64,000 nucleotides of DNA from Prosthecochloris ethylica (GTDB taxonomy: Bacteria > Bacteroidota > Chlorobiia > Chlorobiales > Chlorobiaceae), in assembly GCF_015234275.1 (NCBI RefSeq), contig NZ_JADGII010000011.1, one strand, 5' to 3'. Positions 33,177 to 41,913 of the stretch are shown one piece after another (the stretch's first letter is position 1; the number at the start of each line of letters is the position of its first letter). Made by a program: the position numbers and the translations under genes. Under the pieces are notes generated by a model. That model was given only the letters and a program-made list of their open reading frames with translations. It did not search any database and was not told the DNA's origin.

Positions 33177-34909
33177 GAAATGGTCCTTGCAATGCTTTGA
33201 GGAAAGAGAAAGTCGATAAACCGCTCGGCGGTCGGCTGTGGTTCGTGGTTTGCCAGTCCGGGACGTTCGTTGGCTTCGATAATGACGTATTCGCTGCCGG
33301 TATGCGAGGGAACGATAAAGTCCAGTCCGGTGACCGGTATGCCAAGTACCCCTGCGGCCTGTCGTGCCGCTTTGGCGAGATCGGGGTGAAGTTCGTCGGT
33401 GACATCGTGTATGGTGCCGCCGGTATGCAGGTTGGCGGTTTTGCGCACTTCGAGTTCCGCGCCTTTGTCCAGGATGTCCTCCAGCTTGCAGCCTGCACGT
33501 TCTACGGTGCGCTTGAGTTCGTCGTCGATGGGAATACGGCTTTCTCCCTGGGATGCCTTTTCCCGGCGGCGGCTCTGTTTCTTGACGAGCTCGATGATGG
33601 TGTGCCTGCCGTCGCCGGTGATTTTCGGCGGTTTGCGAATGGCTGCGGCAACCACCTTGTAGTCGATGACAATGATGCGCAGGTCGCGGCCTTCGACCAT
33701 TTCTTCCAGAAGAACCCGTGAACAGACCCCTTTGGCTTTTTCGACGGCGGCGTTCAGTTCAAGGGCGGTGCTGACGTTGACCGTGATGCCGATGCCCTGC
33801 TCGCTGTCGGCGGGCTTGACCACGATGTTGCCGTGCCGTTCCAGAAATTCGATGTTCTGTTCCCCGTTCGAGGCGGTCTGCTGTTCAGGCACCCTGAGCC
33901 CGGCACTGGAGAGGAGCCGGTGTGTGGTGCGTTTATCTGCGCAGCGGCTCATGGCGATAGCACTGGTGAGTTCGGTCAGGGATTCTCGGCAGATGACGCT
34001 GGCTCCGCCGTGGGAGAGTCGGAAATAGTTGTCGACCGGGTCGAGGATATCCACCCTGATGCCCCGGCGCCGTGCTTCGTTGATGATGATTTCGGAATAC
34101 GGATTGAGCTCGGCTTCGGGCATGGGGGCCGAAAACAGTTTCTCGTTGATCGCGTTCTTGTTCTTGACACTGAAGACCGGGACCTGGACGAACCCCAGCT
34201 TCTTGTACAGGTCTATCGCTGCCTTGTTGCTGTAGAGTACGGAAAGGTCGATAAAGCTGCGCCCCTTTGATTTATAGTATTCGGCGACTTTCTGCACCAT
34301 CTGCAGGCCGATGCCGGAGTGCTTGGCCTGCGGGTCGACTGCGAGTGCCCACAGGCTGGAGCCGTTTTCCGGGTCATCGAACGCTGCGGTATGATCGATG
34401 CTCATGCAGACGGCGATGACCTCTTCCGTGGTGTTTTCTACGGCTACCCAGTAGTGGATGCAGCGCTTCTGGCGGATATCGCGCAGAAAGTCCGGGTCGA
34501 CGGGGACCATGTTGTGGACGTCGTAGATCCAGTTGACGCGCTCGATATCCGTGAGCGGGTGGAGCGGGCGGACGGTGAACAGTCCGGAGGTTTCCTGCAG
34601 TGGACGGTACTCGTCGAGCCAGAGCCGGAATGTATAGGACGGATCGATAAAGAGGTTCTGCGGGGCATAGGAGAGCACGACCTGGGGGTCGCGCAGGTAG
34701 AACGCGATGTCGCGATACCCCTCTTTTTCATCCCGCAGAATTTCCGCTATCCGGATGTTGTCGCGGAAGGTGTGTCCGAAAATGATCCGTCCCCAGCCGC
34801 ATTCGATGACCACCTCCTGCCTGGGCAGGTCGGCGGGCTTGCCCCAGCTTTTCATGCTGGGGGACTGCATGGGTACAAGGTTTTCTTCGCTGCGCTGTTT
34901 GCTGTTCAT
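33173..34909 (-). CDS. ngg: N-acetylglutaminylglutamine synthetase (GNAT plus ATP-grasp)
   Basis: 578 residues, a natural fusion. The N-terminal half holds a GNAT acetyltransferase (SSLWALAVDPQAKHSGIGLQMVQKVAEYYKSKGRSFIDLSVLYSNKAAIDLYKKLGF, ~180-235). The C-terminal half (~285-578) is an ATP-grasp ligase with HGNIVVKPADSEQGIGITVNV, LLEEMVEGRDLRIIVID and GLDFIVPSHTGSEYVIIEANERPGL. With AsnO it makes N-acetylglutaminylglutamine amide (NAGGN), a dipeptide osmolyte known from Sinorhizobium and Pseudomonas. Four-base overlaps join it to asnO and to the M42 gene. Confidence 0.93.
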   Translation of the reverse strand: MNSKQRSEENLVPMQSPSMKSWGKPADLPRQEVVIECGWGRIIFGHTFRDNIRIAEILRDEKEGYRDIAFYLRDPQVVLSYAPQNLFIDPSYTFRLWLDEYRPLQETSGLFTVRPLHPLTDIERVNWIYDVHNMVPVDPDFLRDIRQKRCIHYWVAVENTTEEVIAVCMSIDHTAAFDDPENGSSLWALAVDPQAKHSGIGLQMVQKVAEYYKSKGRSFIDLSVLYSNKAAIDLYKKLGFVQVPVFSVKNKNAINEKLFSAPMPEAELNPYSEIIINEARRRGIRVDILDPVDNYFRLSHGGASVICRESLTELTSAIAMSRCADKRTTHRLLSSAGLRVPEQQTASNGEQNIEFLERHGNIVVKPADSEQGIGITVNVSTALELNAAVEKAKGVCSRVLLEEMVEGRDLRIIVIDYKVVAAAIRKPPKITGDGRHTIIELVKKQSRRREKASQGESRIPIDDELKRTVERAGCKLEDILDKGAELEVRKTANLHTGGTIHDVTDELHPDLAKAARQAAGVLGIPVTGLDFIVPSHTGSEYVIIEANERPGLANHEPQPTAERFIDFLFPQSIARTIS

Positions 34910-36684
34910 AATCCCTGTTGCTGGAGCCAGTATTCGAGTAGTGTTATCTGCCAGAGTTTGGATCCGCGAAGCGGAGTGATATGTTCTTTCGGGGCATTGA
35001 AGAGCATATCGACATAGTCACGGTTGAAGATGCCGCGTTCACGTGCGCGTTCATGGCTCAGGATTTCCCGCGCCATGTCGAGATACTCCCCTTCGAGGTA
35101 CTTGAGGGCCGGGACCGGAAAGTACCCCTTGGGCCGGTCGATGACCTCGTGCGGGATTATTCGGCGCCCGACCTCCTTGAGCACGTATTTGCCGCCTTCA
35201 CGCACCTTCCACCGGGCAGGTATTTTGGCGGCGAGCTCCACGAGTTCGTGGTCGAGAAACGGGACGCGTGCCTCGAGGCCCCAGGCCATGGTCATGTTGT
35301 CGACCCGCTTGACGGGATCGTCGACCAGCATGATCGTGCTGTCGAGGCGCAGGGCCTTGTCGATAGGCTTGTCGGCTCCCGGCATGTCGAAGTGGCCTCT
35401 CACGAATGCCGAGGCGTAATCCGTTTCCACGTGTGACGGGGCGATCGCTTTGCGGTAGTCATCGAAATCACGGTCGAAAAAGACGTTCGAGTAGGTGTCG
35501 AAGGCCTGGTCGACCGACGCGTCCATCATGGGCGGGTACCAGTGGTAGCCGGCAAACACCTCGTCGGCCCCCTGCCCGCTCTGGACGACCTTGACATGCT
35601 TGCTGACCTCGCGAGACAGGAGGTAGAAACCGATGACGTCATGGCTCACCATGGGTTCCGACATGGCCCTGATACAGTCGGAGAGGTTTGCCTGCAGTTC
35701 TCTGTGGTCGACAAAAATCTTGTGGTGCAGGGTCGCGTAGCGTTCGGCGATAATGTCGGAGTACCGAAATTCGTTGCCTTCCTCTTCCGCAACGTCTTCG
35801 AAGCCGACAGAGAACGTGTTGAGATGTTTCTGGCCGAGTTCGCTCAGGAGCCCGACCACCAGTGAGGAGTCGAGCCCTCCCGAGAGCAGGACCCCGACCG
35901 GGACGTCGGCGACGAGCCGGCGTTTGACGGAGAGCAGCAGCTGCTCGTGAACGGCGTCGATCCACTCTTCCTCGCTGCGGTTCAGTTCTTCGTCCGTCCT
36001 GCTGTAATCCGGCTTCCAGTACGTGGACTGGCGGCTCGTGCCGTCAGGATCGACCATCATGGTCGTGGCGGGAGGCAGTTTACGGATGCCTCGGAAGATG
36101 GTGTACGGGGCAGGCACGACCGAGTGAAAGCTCATGTAGAAGTTCAGTGCCGCTGGATCGATGCTGGTGTCGACGCTGCCGGCCTGCAGCAGGGCGGGCA
36201 GCGAGGAGGCAAAGCGCATTTTTGCGTTGTCGCGGCTGTAGTACAGCGGTTTGATGCCGAGCCGGTCGCGTGCAAAGAACATTCTTCCGCTCTGCCGTTC
36301 GAGGATTCCGAAGGCGAACATGCCCTGGAGGTGCTCGACGCACTTTTCTCCCCAGGCGTGATAGGCTTTGAGGATCACTTCGGTATCCGAGTGGGAGAAA
36401 AACGTGTAGCCTTTCTGCTGAAGTTCCTTGCGCAGTTCGGGATAGTTGTAGATCGCTCCGTTGAAGACAAGGGAAAGTCCCAGGAGGCTGTCGACCATCG
36501 GTTGTGATGCGCAATCGCTCAGGTCGATGATTTTCAGCCGCCGGTGCCCGAGGCAGACGTTGTTGTGCGCATACACTCCCTGTCCGTCTGGTCCCCGGGG
36601 CTCGAGAACGTCCAGCATGGACGCGACAGCTTCGGGAGATGCTTTCAGGTCGTCGAATCTGAATTCTCCGGCTATTCCGCACAT
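34906..36684 (-). CDS. asnO: N-acetylglutaminylglutamine amidotransferase (asparagine-synthetase-like)
   Basis: 592 residues. Class II glutamine amidotransferase domain with the N-terminal nucleophile Cys2 (MCGIAGEFRFDD) fixes the start at 36684; in-frame sequence runs back to 36837 but would bury the Cys. The synthetase domain has the pyrophosphate loop GVLLSGGLDSSLVVGLLSE near 265-283. It transfers ammonia from glutamine to make the C-terminal amide of NAGGN. First gene of asnO-ngg-M42. A TATATT hexamer about 60 bp upstream could be its -10 element. Confidence 0.93.
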   Translation of the reverse strand: MCGIAGEFRFDDLKASPEAVASMLDVLEPRGPDGQGVYAHNNVCLGHRRLKIIDLSDCASQPMVDSLLGLSLVFNGAIYNYPELRKELQQKGYTFFSHSDTEVILKAYHAWGEKCVEHLQGMFAFGILERQSGRMFFARDRLGIKPLYYSRDNAKMRFASSLPALLQAGSVDTSIDPAALNFYMSFHSVVPAPYTIFRGIRKLPPATTMMVDPDGTSRQSTYWKPDYSRTDEELNRSEEEWIDAVHEQLLLSVKRRLVADVPVGVLLSGGLDSSLVVGLLSELGQKHLNTFSVGFEDVAEEEGNEFRYSDIIAERYATLHHKIFVDHRELQANLSDCIRAMSEPMVSHDVIGFYLLSREVSKHVKVVQSGQGADEVFAGYHWYPPMMDASVDQAFDTYSNVFFDRDFDDYRKAIAPSHVETDYASAFVRGHFDMPGADKPIDKALRLDSTIMLVDDPVKRVDNMTMAWGLEARVPFLDHELVELAAKIPARWKVREGGKYVLKEVGRRIIPHEVIDRPKGYFPVPALKYLEGEYLDMAREILSHERARERGIFNRDYVDMLFNAPKEHITPLRGSKLWQITLLEYWLQQQGL

Positions 36685-36782
36685 AATCCTGTAATCCTTT
36701 CTGGCTTGGTGAACGGGTGTTTCGAGTTTCGGTGGTGTAATATAGAGAACTTGTCTGCGGCGTAAAAATCCTGTGCGGAAGG

Positions 36783-37991
36783 TCAGCCGGAAGGGGGAGC
36801 GGACTCCTCTTTTTTCCTGAAGGTGATTTCCAGCCATTTCTCCCGGTACTCCGCATTTCTCACTCGCAGGCCCGCGAGAAACGCGGGGAGGATCACGCCT
36901 TTCTGGTAGTTGCCGATGCGGATGGTCATCAGTTCTCCGACCTGGGTGACATTGGTTTCCATCCTGTTATCGCCGGCAAAGGGCAGTCGCAGCTTCATGA
37001 TGTAGTGCCCGTCATCCTGTTTGCTGATATCGACATGTTCCTCGTGGTAGAGAATCTCCATCGGGTCATTGTCCCGGTAGATGAGTTTCCCGACGTTGTG
37101 CAGCATTTCCAGGCCGTAGACTTCCCGCCGGAACAGGGGGACCTGCGTGATCGGAATAGGGGCGAACGAGGTGGTGATCTGGTCGATATAGCCTTTCTGG
37201 ATCTCTTTCCATTCACTGAGGTAGTTGCTGTCGACATCATCTCCCATGACGCGGTTGATGACGATCTGGTCTACCGTGATGCCGTAGAGATTGAGGTAGG
37301 TCAGGGCACGCATGGATTCCTTGATGACCATCTTTTCCGGGTTCATGACCAGCCTGACCGTGGTTCTGGATGCATCTGCCAGCAGGTCGATGATGCCGTC
37401 AATCGAGGAAAAAAGGTGGTCTACCTGGTCATAGACCTCTTCTTCAGGCACAAGCTCTTTGAGTTTTCCTACCCGTTTCGAGATCGGACGGATAACCGGC
37501 TTGACCACATACTTCTCCATGTTGCGCATCAGCTTGAGCATCCAGCCGAAGGTTTCTGGAATGGAGAGCAGGCGGAGGGTTTCTCCTGTCGGGGCGCAGT
37601 CCACGACCAGCAGGTCGTAATCGCCCGATTCGTTGTACTTCTTGATGTAGGAAAGTGAAAACAGCTCTTCCATCCCCGGCAGGACGCCCATCTCCTCGAC
37701 ATAGATGCCCTTGATGCCCTGTACCTCCATCAGGTGTGCGAAGTGCTGACGTACGACTTCCCAGTTGAGGTTCAGGTCGCCGTAGACGCTGACCTCCTGA
37801 CCGTAGAGGTTTTCTGCTATGCGGACAGGCTCTGAACCGAGCTCGACGTCGAACGAGTCCCCCAGGCTGTGGGCGGGATCGGTGGAAATGACCAGAGTCC
37901 TGTAACCCATTTCAGAGGCTTTCAGGGCGGTTGCCGCCGCTATCGTGGTTTTTCCCACCCCGCCTTTGCCTGTGAAGACAATGTTTCTCAT
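36783..37991 (-). CDS. arsA: ArsA/Get3-type ATPase with C-terminal Hsp20-like domain
   Basis: 402 residues with the deviant Walker A GKGGVGKTTIAAATAL at 8, switch I STDPAHSLGD near 40, and VVDCAPTGETLRLL near 127, all ArsA/Get3 features. The last ~90 residues (DDGHYIMKLRLPFAGDNRMETNVTQ ... EKWLEITFRK) form a small Hsp20-like domain seen in ArsA proteins of green sulfur bacteria, Chloroflexi and others. No arsB lies nearby and the ars operon is 33 kb away, so a chaperone or membrane-protein-targeting role is as likely as arsenite pumping. Single ATPase domain, unlike the double plasmid ArsA. Confidence 0.88.
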   Translation of the reverse strand: MRNIVFTGKGGVGKTTIAAATALKASEMGYRTLVISTDPAHSLGDSFDVELGSEPVRIAENLYGQEVSVYGDLNLNWEVVRQHFAHLMEVQGIKGIYVEEMGVLPGMEELFSLSYIKKYNESGDYDLLVVDCAPTGETLRLLSIPETFGWMLKLMRNMEKYVVKPVIRPISKRVGKLKELVPEEEVYDQVDHLFSSIDGIIDLLADASRTTVRLVMNPEKMVIKESMRALTYLNLYGITVDQIVINRVMGDDVDSNYLSEWKEIQKGYIDQITTSFAPIPITQVPLFRREVYGLEMLHNVGKLIYRDNDPMEILYHEEHVDISKQDDGHYIMKLRLPFAGDNRMETNVTQVGELMTIRIGNYQKGVILPAFLAGLRVRNAEYREKWLEITFRKKEESAPPSG

Positions 37992-38013
37992 GGTGGCCCG
38001 TCGCAGGGAACGG

Positions 38014-38304
38014 TTACTGTTTCAGCCTGTTGATAAAGCTGTCGAAGGACGCTTTGAGGTCATCTGTGTTCTTTTCGACCTTGTTCTTCAGGTTTTCCCA
38101 GCTGCTTTCACCGGAGTGGCGAACCTCTTCAAACTGTTTTTTCACCTCTTCGCGGCGTTCTTTCAGCTCATCGAGTTTTTTGTAGTACTCGGCTTTCATG
38201 TCGGCAGACGCTTCGTCTATCTGGGCTTTGAGCTTGTCGATCTGCGCTTCCCAGACATTGAGCTGGTTGGAAATCCTGTCCATAAAATCCTGTTTGTCGC
38301 TCAT
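38014..38304 (-). CDS. Small coiled-coil protein, function unknown
   Basis: 96 residues, almost wholly charged amphipathic helix (NQLNVWEAQIDKLKAQIDEASADMKAEYYKKLDELKERREEVKKQFEEV). No signal peptide, no cysteine, only two tryptophans. Twenty-two bases upstream of arsA on the same strand, so probably cotranscribed and perhaps a partner of that ATPase; this is inferred. No family recognised beyond general coiled-coil proteins. Confidence 0.75.
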   Translation of the reverse strand: MSDKQDFMDRISNQLNVWEAQIDKLKAQIDEASADMKAEYYKKLDELKERREEVKKQFEEVRHSGESSWENLKNKVEKNTDDLKASFDSFINRLKQ

Positions 38305-38420
38305 ACATCCATCCTCTTGTTTTCATGGTTTGAAGAAACGGTAATTCATGACAGCGGCAGCGAAAAATAGCTGTAACAGAATCAATGAATCGGACGGCAA
38401 AATAGTTTCCGGGCGGCCGG

Positions 38421-38936
38421 TTACAGAAACTCGACGATCTCGTCAAGTTTTTTGCGGCTCTTCGGGCGCGGTTTTGCATCCGGAGCCGGGTACCCGAGCG
38501 GCGTGAACGCGAACAGTGCCTCGTTGTCATCGAGGCCGAGGGCCGGTCGGAGTATGGCCGGGTTGAAAGCCTCGATCCAGCAGGTGGCGAGGCCTTCCCA
38601 CGTTGCTGCGAGAATGATGTGGTCCAGGGCAATGGTCAGGTCGGTCTCGATGGAGTTGTAGCCGTCGTATTTCCGCTGCCACGCTTCATCTTTCCGGCCG
38701 GTGACGAACAGCAGATGCGGGGCGCTTCTGATCCAGTCAGCCGGATAGGAGGGGTAAATCTGCTCGAGTTTTTCCGGTGAGCTGACCACTTTGAATGTCC
38801 AGGGCTGAAGGTTCTTTGCCGATGGGGCCATACGGCCGGCCTCGAGGATCCTCCTGAGGACCTCCTGGTCGACAGGCTGCTCTTTGATGAAGCTTCTGAG
38901 GCTGCAGCGTTGCGTGACAAGGTCGTAAAAGTCCAT
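38421..38936 (-). CDS. Nitroreductase-family FMN oxidoreductase
   Basis: 171 residues. FMN-binding features of the family: QRCSLRSFIKEQPV at the start, ILEAGRMAPSAKNLQPWTFKVV near 31-52, and LATCWIEAFNPAILRPALGLDDNEALFAFTPLGYP near 115-150. Dimeric flavoenzyme; substrates of such short members vary (nitro compounds, quinones, flavin), so none is assigned. It follows the K+ channel gene by 36 bp on the same strand. Confidence 0.9.
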   Translation of the reverse strand: MDFYDLVTQRCSLRSFIKEQPVDQEVLRRILEAGRMAPSAKNLQPWTFKVVSSPEKLEQIYPSYPADWIRSAPHLLFVTGRKDEAWQRKYDGYNSIETDLTIALDHIILAATWEGLATCWIEAFNPAILRPALGLDDNEALFAFTPLGYPAPDAKPRPKSRKKLDEIVEFL

Positions 38937-38972
38937 GGTGCGGGTCTGGTTTTATGGTGGACGAACTCCGGT

Positions 38973-40019
38973 TCAGTTGCTTGCTGCCGGCAGTGGATGG
39001 CTGCCGGTTGCAAGTTTTTGCATGGTGTCGATATCTGCAGGAGTCCCGATGACGATCAGCGTGCCGCCGGCCTGGATGACTTCCGATGGACGGGGGCTGG
39101 TATGCACTTCACCCCCGGGGAGCTTGTAGCCGATCACGCTGACGCGCAGGCGGTTGGAAAGATCCGCCTGCCGGAACGAGAGTCCTTCGAGCGAGGAGTC
39201 GCTGTTGATGGAAAGCTGCACCATCGTGAGGTCGAGGTTTTTTGCGTCCCCCAGTTCGTCGAGGTACTCTTCCACTCCCGGTTCGATGAGCAGATTGGCC
39301 ATTTTTCTGCCGGCGGACTTGTAGAGCAGCACGACCCGCTCGGCACCTGCCCTGAGCAGCTTGTTCTCGGATTCCTCGCAGTCGGCCCGTGCAACGATAT
39401 GCAGGCCCGGTTTGAGGTTCCTGGCGGTCAGGACGATAAAGACGTTTTCCGCATCGGTGTTTGCCGCGGCGATAAGGCCCCTCGCCCGCTCGATGCCGGC
39501 TTCCCTGAGAATCTGTTCGTCAGCGGCATTTCCCTTGAGCGCAATGTAGCCCAGATCCCTGGCGGCCCCCACTTTGTCGATGTCTGTGTCGATAACCGCA
39601 AAGGGGGTCGCCTTGTCCGAGAGTTCACGGGCGACATTACTGCCAAGGCGGCCGTAGCCGCAGATGATGAAGTGGTTGTCGAGCTGGCGCAGCATCCGGC
39701 GATTGCGTTGACGTTCCCATTGGTTTTTCCACTCTCCCGACAGGAAGAAGGTGGCGACATTGCTGAGTGTAAAGAAAAATAAGCTGGTGCCTCCGATAAT
39801 CAAAGCCAGGGTGAAAATGCGTCCTGTTTCCGAGAGGGTGTGGACTTCACTGAATCCGACGGTGCTGAGCGTGATGACGGTCATGTACAGCGCTTCGACA
39901 GGAGTCATTCCTTCGATCGCCATATATCCGGCCGTTCCGATCCATATCAGCAGGATGACGCTGATGATGGATGCCGAGAAGCGTCTGAGTGTCGAGAATT
40001 GCTGTCCGTCTCTGCTCAA
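38973..40019 (-). CDS. Two-TM potassium channel with TrkA-N/TrkA-C (RCK) domains
   Basis: 348 residues. TM1 (FSASIISVILLIWIGTAGYMAI), pore helix with selectivity filter TVITLSTVGFSE (TVGF rather than TVGYG) near 47-58, and TM2 (FTLALIIGGTSLFFFTLSNVATFFL). An RCK module follows: HFIICGYGRLGSNVARELS near 115 and a TrkA-C domain from ~255. Kch/MthK-like design, gated by a nucleotide or ion at the RCK ring. It joins the Trk and Kef genes in a window rich in K+ handling. Confidence 0.9.
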   Translation of the reverse strand: MSRDGQQFSTLRRFSASIISVILLIWIGTAGYMAIEGMTPVEALYMTVITLSTVGFSEVHTLSETGRIFTLALIIGGTSLFFFTLSNVATFFLSGEWKNQWERQRNRRMLRQLDNHFIICGYGRLGSNVARELSDKATPFAVIDTDIDKVGAARDLGYIALKGNAADEQILREAGIERARGLIAAANTDAENVFIVLTARNLKPGLHIVARADCEESENKLLRAGAERVVLLYKSAGRKMANLLIEPGVEEYLDELGDAKNLDLTMVQLSINSDSSLEGLSFRQADLSNRLRVSVIGYKLPGGEVHTSPRPSEVIQAGGTLIVIGTPADIDTMQKLATGSHPLPAASN

Positions 40020-40042
40020 GGTGCGTGTGACATAGTGGGGGG

Positions 40043-40654
40043 TCAGGCCTGCTGTACCGGGCCGAAGTCCCTGGAGATACTTTTGAACATTTTATCGGTC
40101 GCGCTCTGCATGATAAACGACATGCCCGCATTGGTCATGCTTCTGATAATGTGTTCCGGGATGATGCGGAATGCCGGGTAGAGCCTGAAGCTGACATCGA
40201 TCTTGAGGTCGAAATCCACCAGTGTCTGCGATGGTTTGTGCGGCGTGACGATCATCTCGGCAAACGCCTTGCCCTCGAAGATGTAGTTTTTCGGGTCATC
40301 GACGTCTTTTTCCCACGGGTAGTGTGACCAGGTGATCTTGCGCCCGATGGTGTGGCGGTTGATGATATCGTCGGGAAGTGTCTCGGGGTCGGTGCCGTGA
40401 TACTCTTCGGGCAGGGTGACCAGCAGTTCCTGTGTCTCTTCGATGTAGAACAGGACATCGAAAGGATTGTTCTGCGGGTCGGTGACCCTGAAGTGCCACT
40501 TGTAAATATTATCCCTGTCTGTTTTTTCGACCTTGTGGCAGAATGGATTGAACCCAAGCAGTCTGACATGGTCGGACAGGTAATCGATCGTTTCGTGAAA
40601 TTCTCCGTGAAAGATCCATTCACCCTTGCTTTTACCGGTCGCTTGCATTTCCAT
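40043..40654 (-). CDS. SRPBCC/DUF1997-like protein, function unknown
   Basis: 203 residues, cytoplasmic, no signal peptide or membrane span. Alternating strands and a long C-terminal helix (EHIIRSMTNAGMSFIMQSATDKMFKSI) suggest the START/SRPBCC hydrophobic-pocket fold, and the overall pattern recalls DUF1997 proteins of phototrophs. That link is from memory of the pattern and needs a profile search. GGAG lies six bases before the ATG. It is 23 bp upstream of the K+ channel gene on the same strand. Confidence 0.7.
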   Translation of the reverse strand: MEMQATGKSKGEWIFHGEFHETIDYLSDHVRLLGFNPFCHKVEKTDRDNIYKWHFRVTDPQNNPFDVLFYIEETQELLVTLPEEYHGTDPETLPDDIINRHTIGRKITWSHYPWEKDVDDPKNYIFEGKAFAEMIVTPHKPSQTLVDFDLKIDVSFRLYPAFRIIPEHIIRSMTNAGMSFIMQSATDKMFKSISRDFGPVQQA

Positions 40655-40807
40655 AGTTATCTCCAGAGTCTCGTGTTGCTGTCGGCAGCTGCTTCTGACG
40701 TAGAGGGGGTTCCGGGCAGAGCATCATGAATGGTAAAAATACCGGATTTTTCAGAGACAGGCAATTTTTGATCCATCGCGCCGTTTCGCCACGGCCATGT
40801 CGTACGA

Positions 40808-41890
40808 TTATCGCTCCTGCTCTTCCGCCTGCAGGCGTGCGGCCTGTTCGTGCAGTCTGAGGGCTTCGGCCAGTTCGTCGAGCGCTCCGTCGAGAATCTG
40901 TGGCAACGCATGACTGGTAAAGCCTATACGGTGGTCTGTGACGCGTGATTGCGGGAAGTTGTAGGTACGTATCTTCGCGCTGCGGTCGCCGGTGGCGACC
41001 ATCGATTTTCTCAGGTCGGCACGGGCCTTGTTCTTCTCGGCCAGCTGCATGTCGTAGAGGCGCGCACGGAGCATTTTCATCGCCCGTTCCCGGTTCTGAA
41101 GCTGGGAGCGCTCTTCCTGGCAGGCGACAACGATTCCGCTGGGGACGTGGGTGATCCGGACCGCGGTTTCGACCTTGTTGACGTTCTGGCCGCCTTTGCC
41201 GCCGCTGCGGAACGTGTCCATCTGCAGGTCGTCTTTGCGGATATCGATATCCACCTCTTCTGCTTCAGGAAGTACCGCGACACTCGCTGCGGAGGTATGG
41301 ATGCGCCCCTGGGTCTCCGTTTCAGGAACCCGCTGGACCCGGTGGACCCCGCTCTCGAACTTCATGGTTCCGTACACGTCATGGCCGCTGATGGAGAGTA
41401 CCGCTTCCTTGCAGGCGCCGGGAATCGATGCTTCGTTGAATTCCAGCAGTTCGCATGTCCATCCCTTGTGTTCGGCAAACCGCTGATACATGCGCAGCAG
41501 GTCGGTTGCGAACAGCGCGGCTTCGTCGCCGCCGGTACCGGCACGGATCTCGATGATGACGTTGCGCGAGTCTGCTTCGTCTTTCGGCAGGAGCAGGAGC
41601 TTGAGCTTTTCCTCGAGGCCGGGCAGGGAGGATTCAAGTCCGGAAACTTCTTCCCGCGCCAGTGCTTTCATGTCGGGGTCCTGCTCCTGTTCGAGCAGCT
41701 CGCGAGCCTCCCCGAGCTGCTGACGAGCCGTGCGATAGCGGTCATAGGCCGCGACGATTTCCCTGAGGTCGCTGTACTCCTTGTTGAGCTTTCTGAACCG
41801 CTGCTGGTCAGCGATGACATCAGGATCGGCGAGCTGCTCTTCGAGCTGCAGGAAGCGGTTCTTTGCGGATTCGAGTTTGTCCAGCATCAT
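40808..41890 (-). CDS. prfA: Peptide chain release factor 1
   Basis: 360 residues, normal for RF1. Stop-codon recognition region VPETETQGRIHTSAASVAVLPE near 180-201 (tripeptide PET where E. coli has PAT), the GGQ catalytic motif in SGGKGGQNVNKVETAVRITH near 224-243, and YNFPQSRVTDHRI near 303-315. It releases peptides at UAG and UAA, which bears on the in-frame TAG in the phytase gene: RF1 is present and should terminate there. Confidence 0.96.
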   Translation of the reverse strand: MMLDKLESAKNRFLQLEEQLADPDVIADQQRFRKLNKEYSDLREIVAAYDRYRTARQQLGEARELLEQEQDPDMKALAREEVSGLESSLPGLEEKLKLLLLPKDEADSRNVIIEIRAGTGGDEAALFATDLLRMYQRFAEHKGWTCELLEFNEASIPGACKEAVLSISGHDVYGTMKFESGVHRVQRVPETETQGRIHTSAASVAVLPEAEEVDIDIRKDDLQMDTFRSGGKGGQNVNKVETAVRITHVPSGIVVACQEERSQLQNRERAMKMLRARLYDMQLAEKNKARADLRKSMVATGDRSAKIRTYNFPQSRVTDHRIGFTSHALPQILDGALDELAEALRLHEQAARLQAEEQER

Positions 41891-41913
41891 GGTCGGGTGC
41901 TCCTGTGGGCGTC

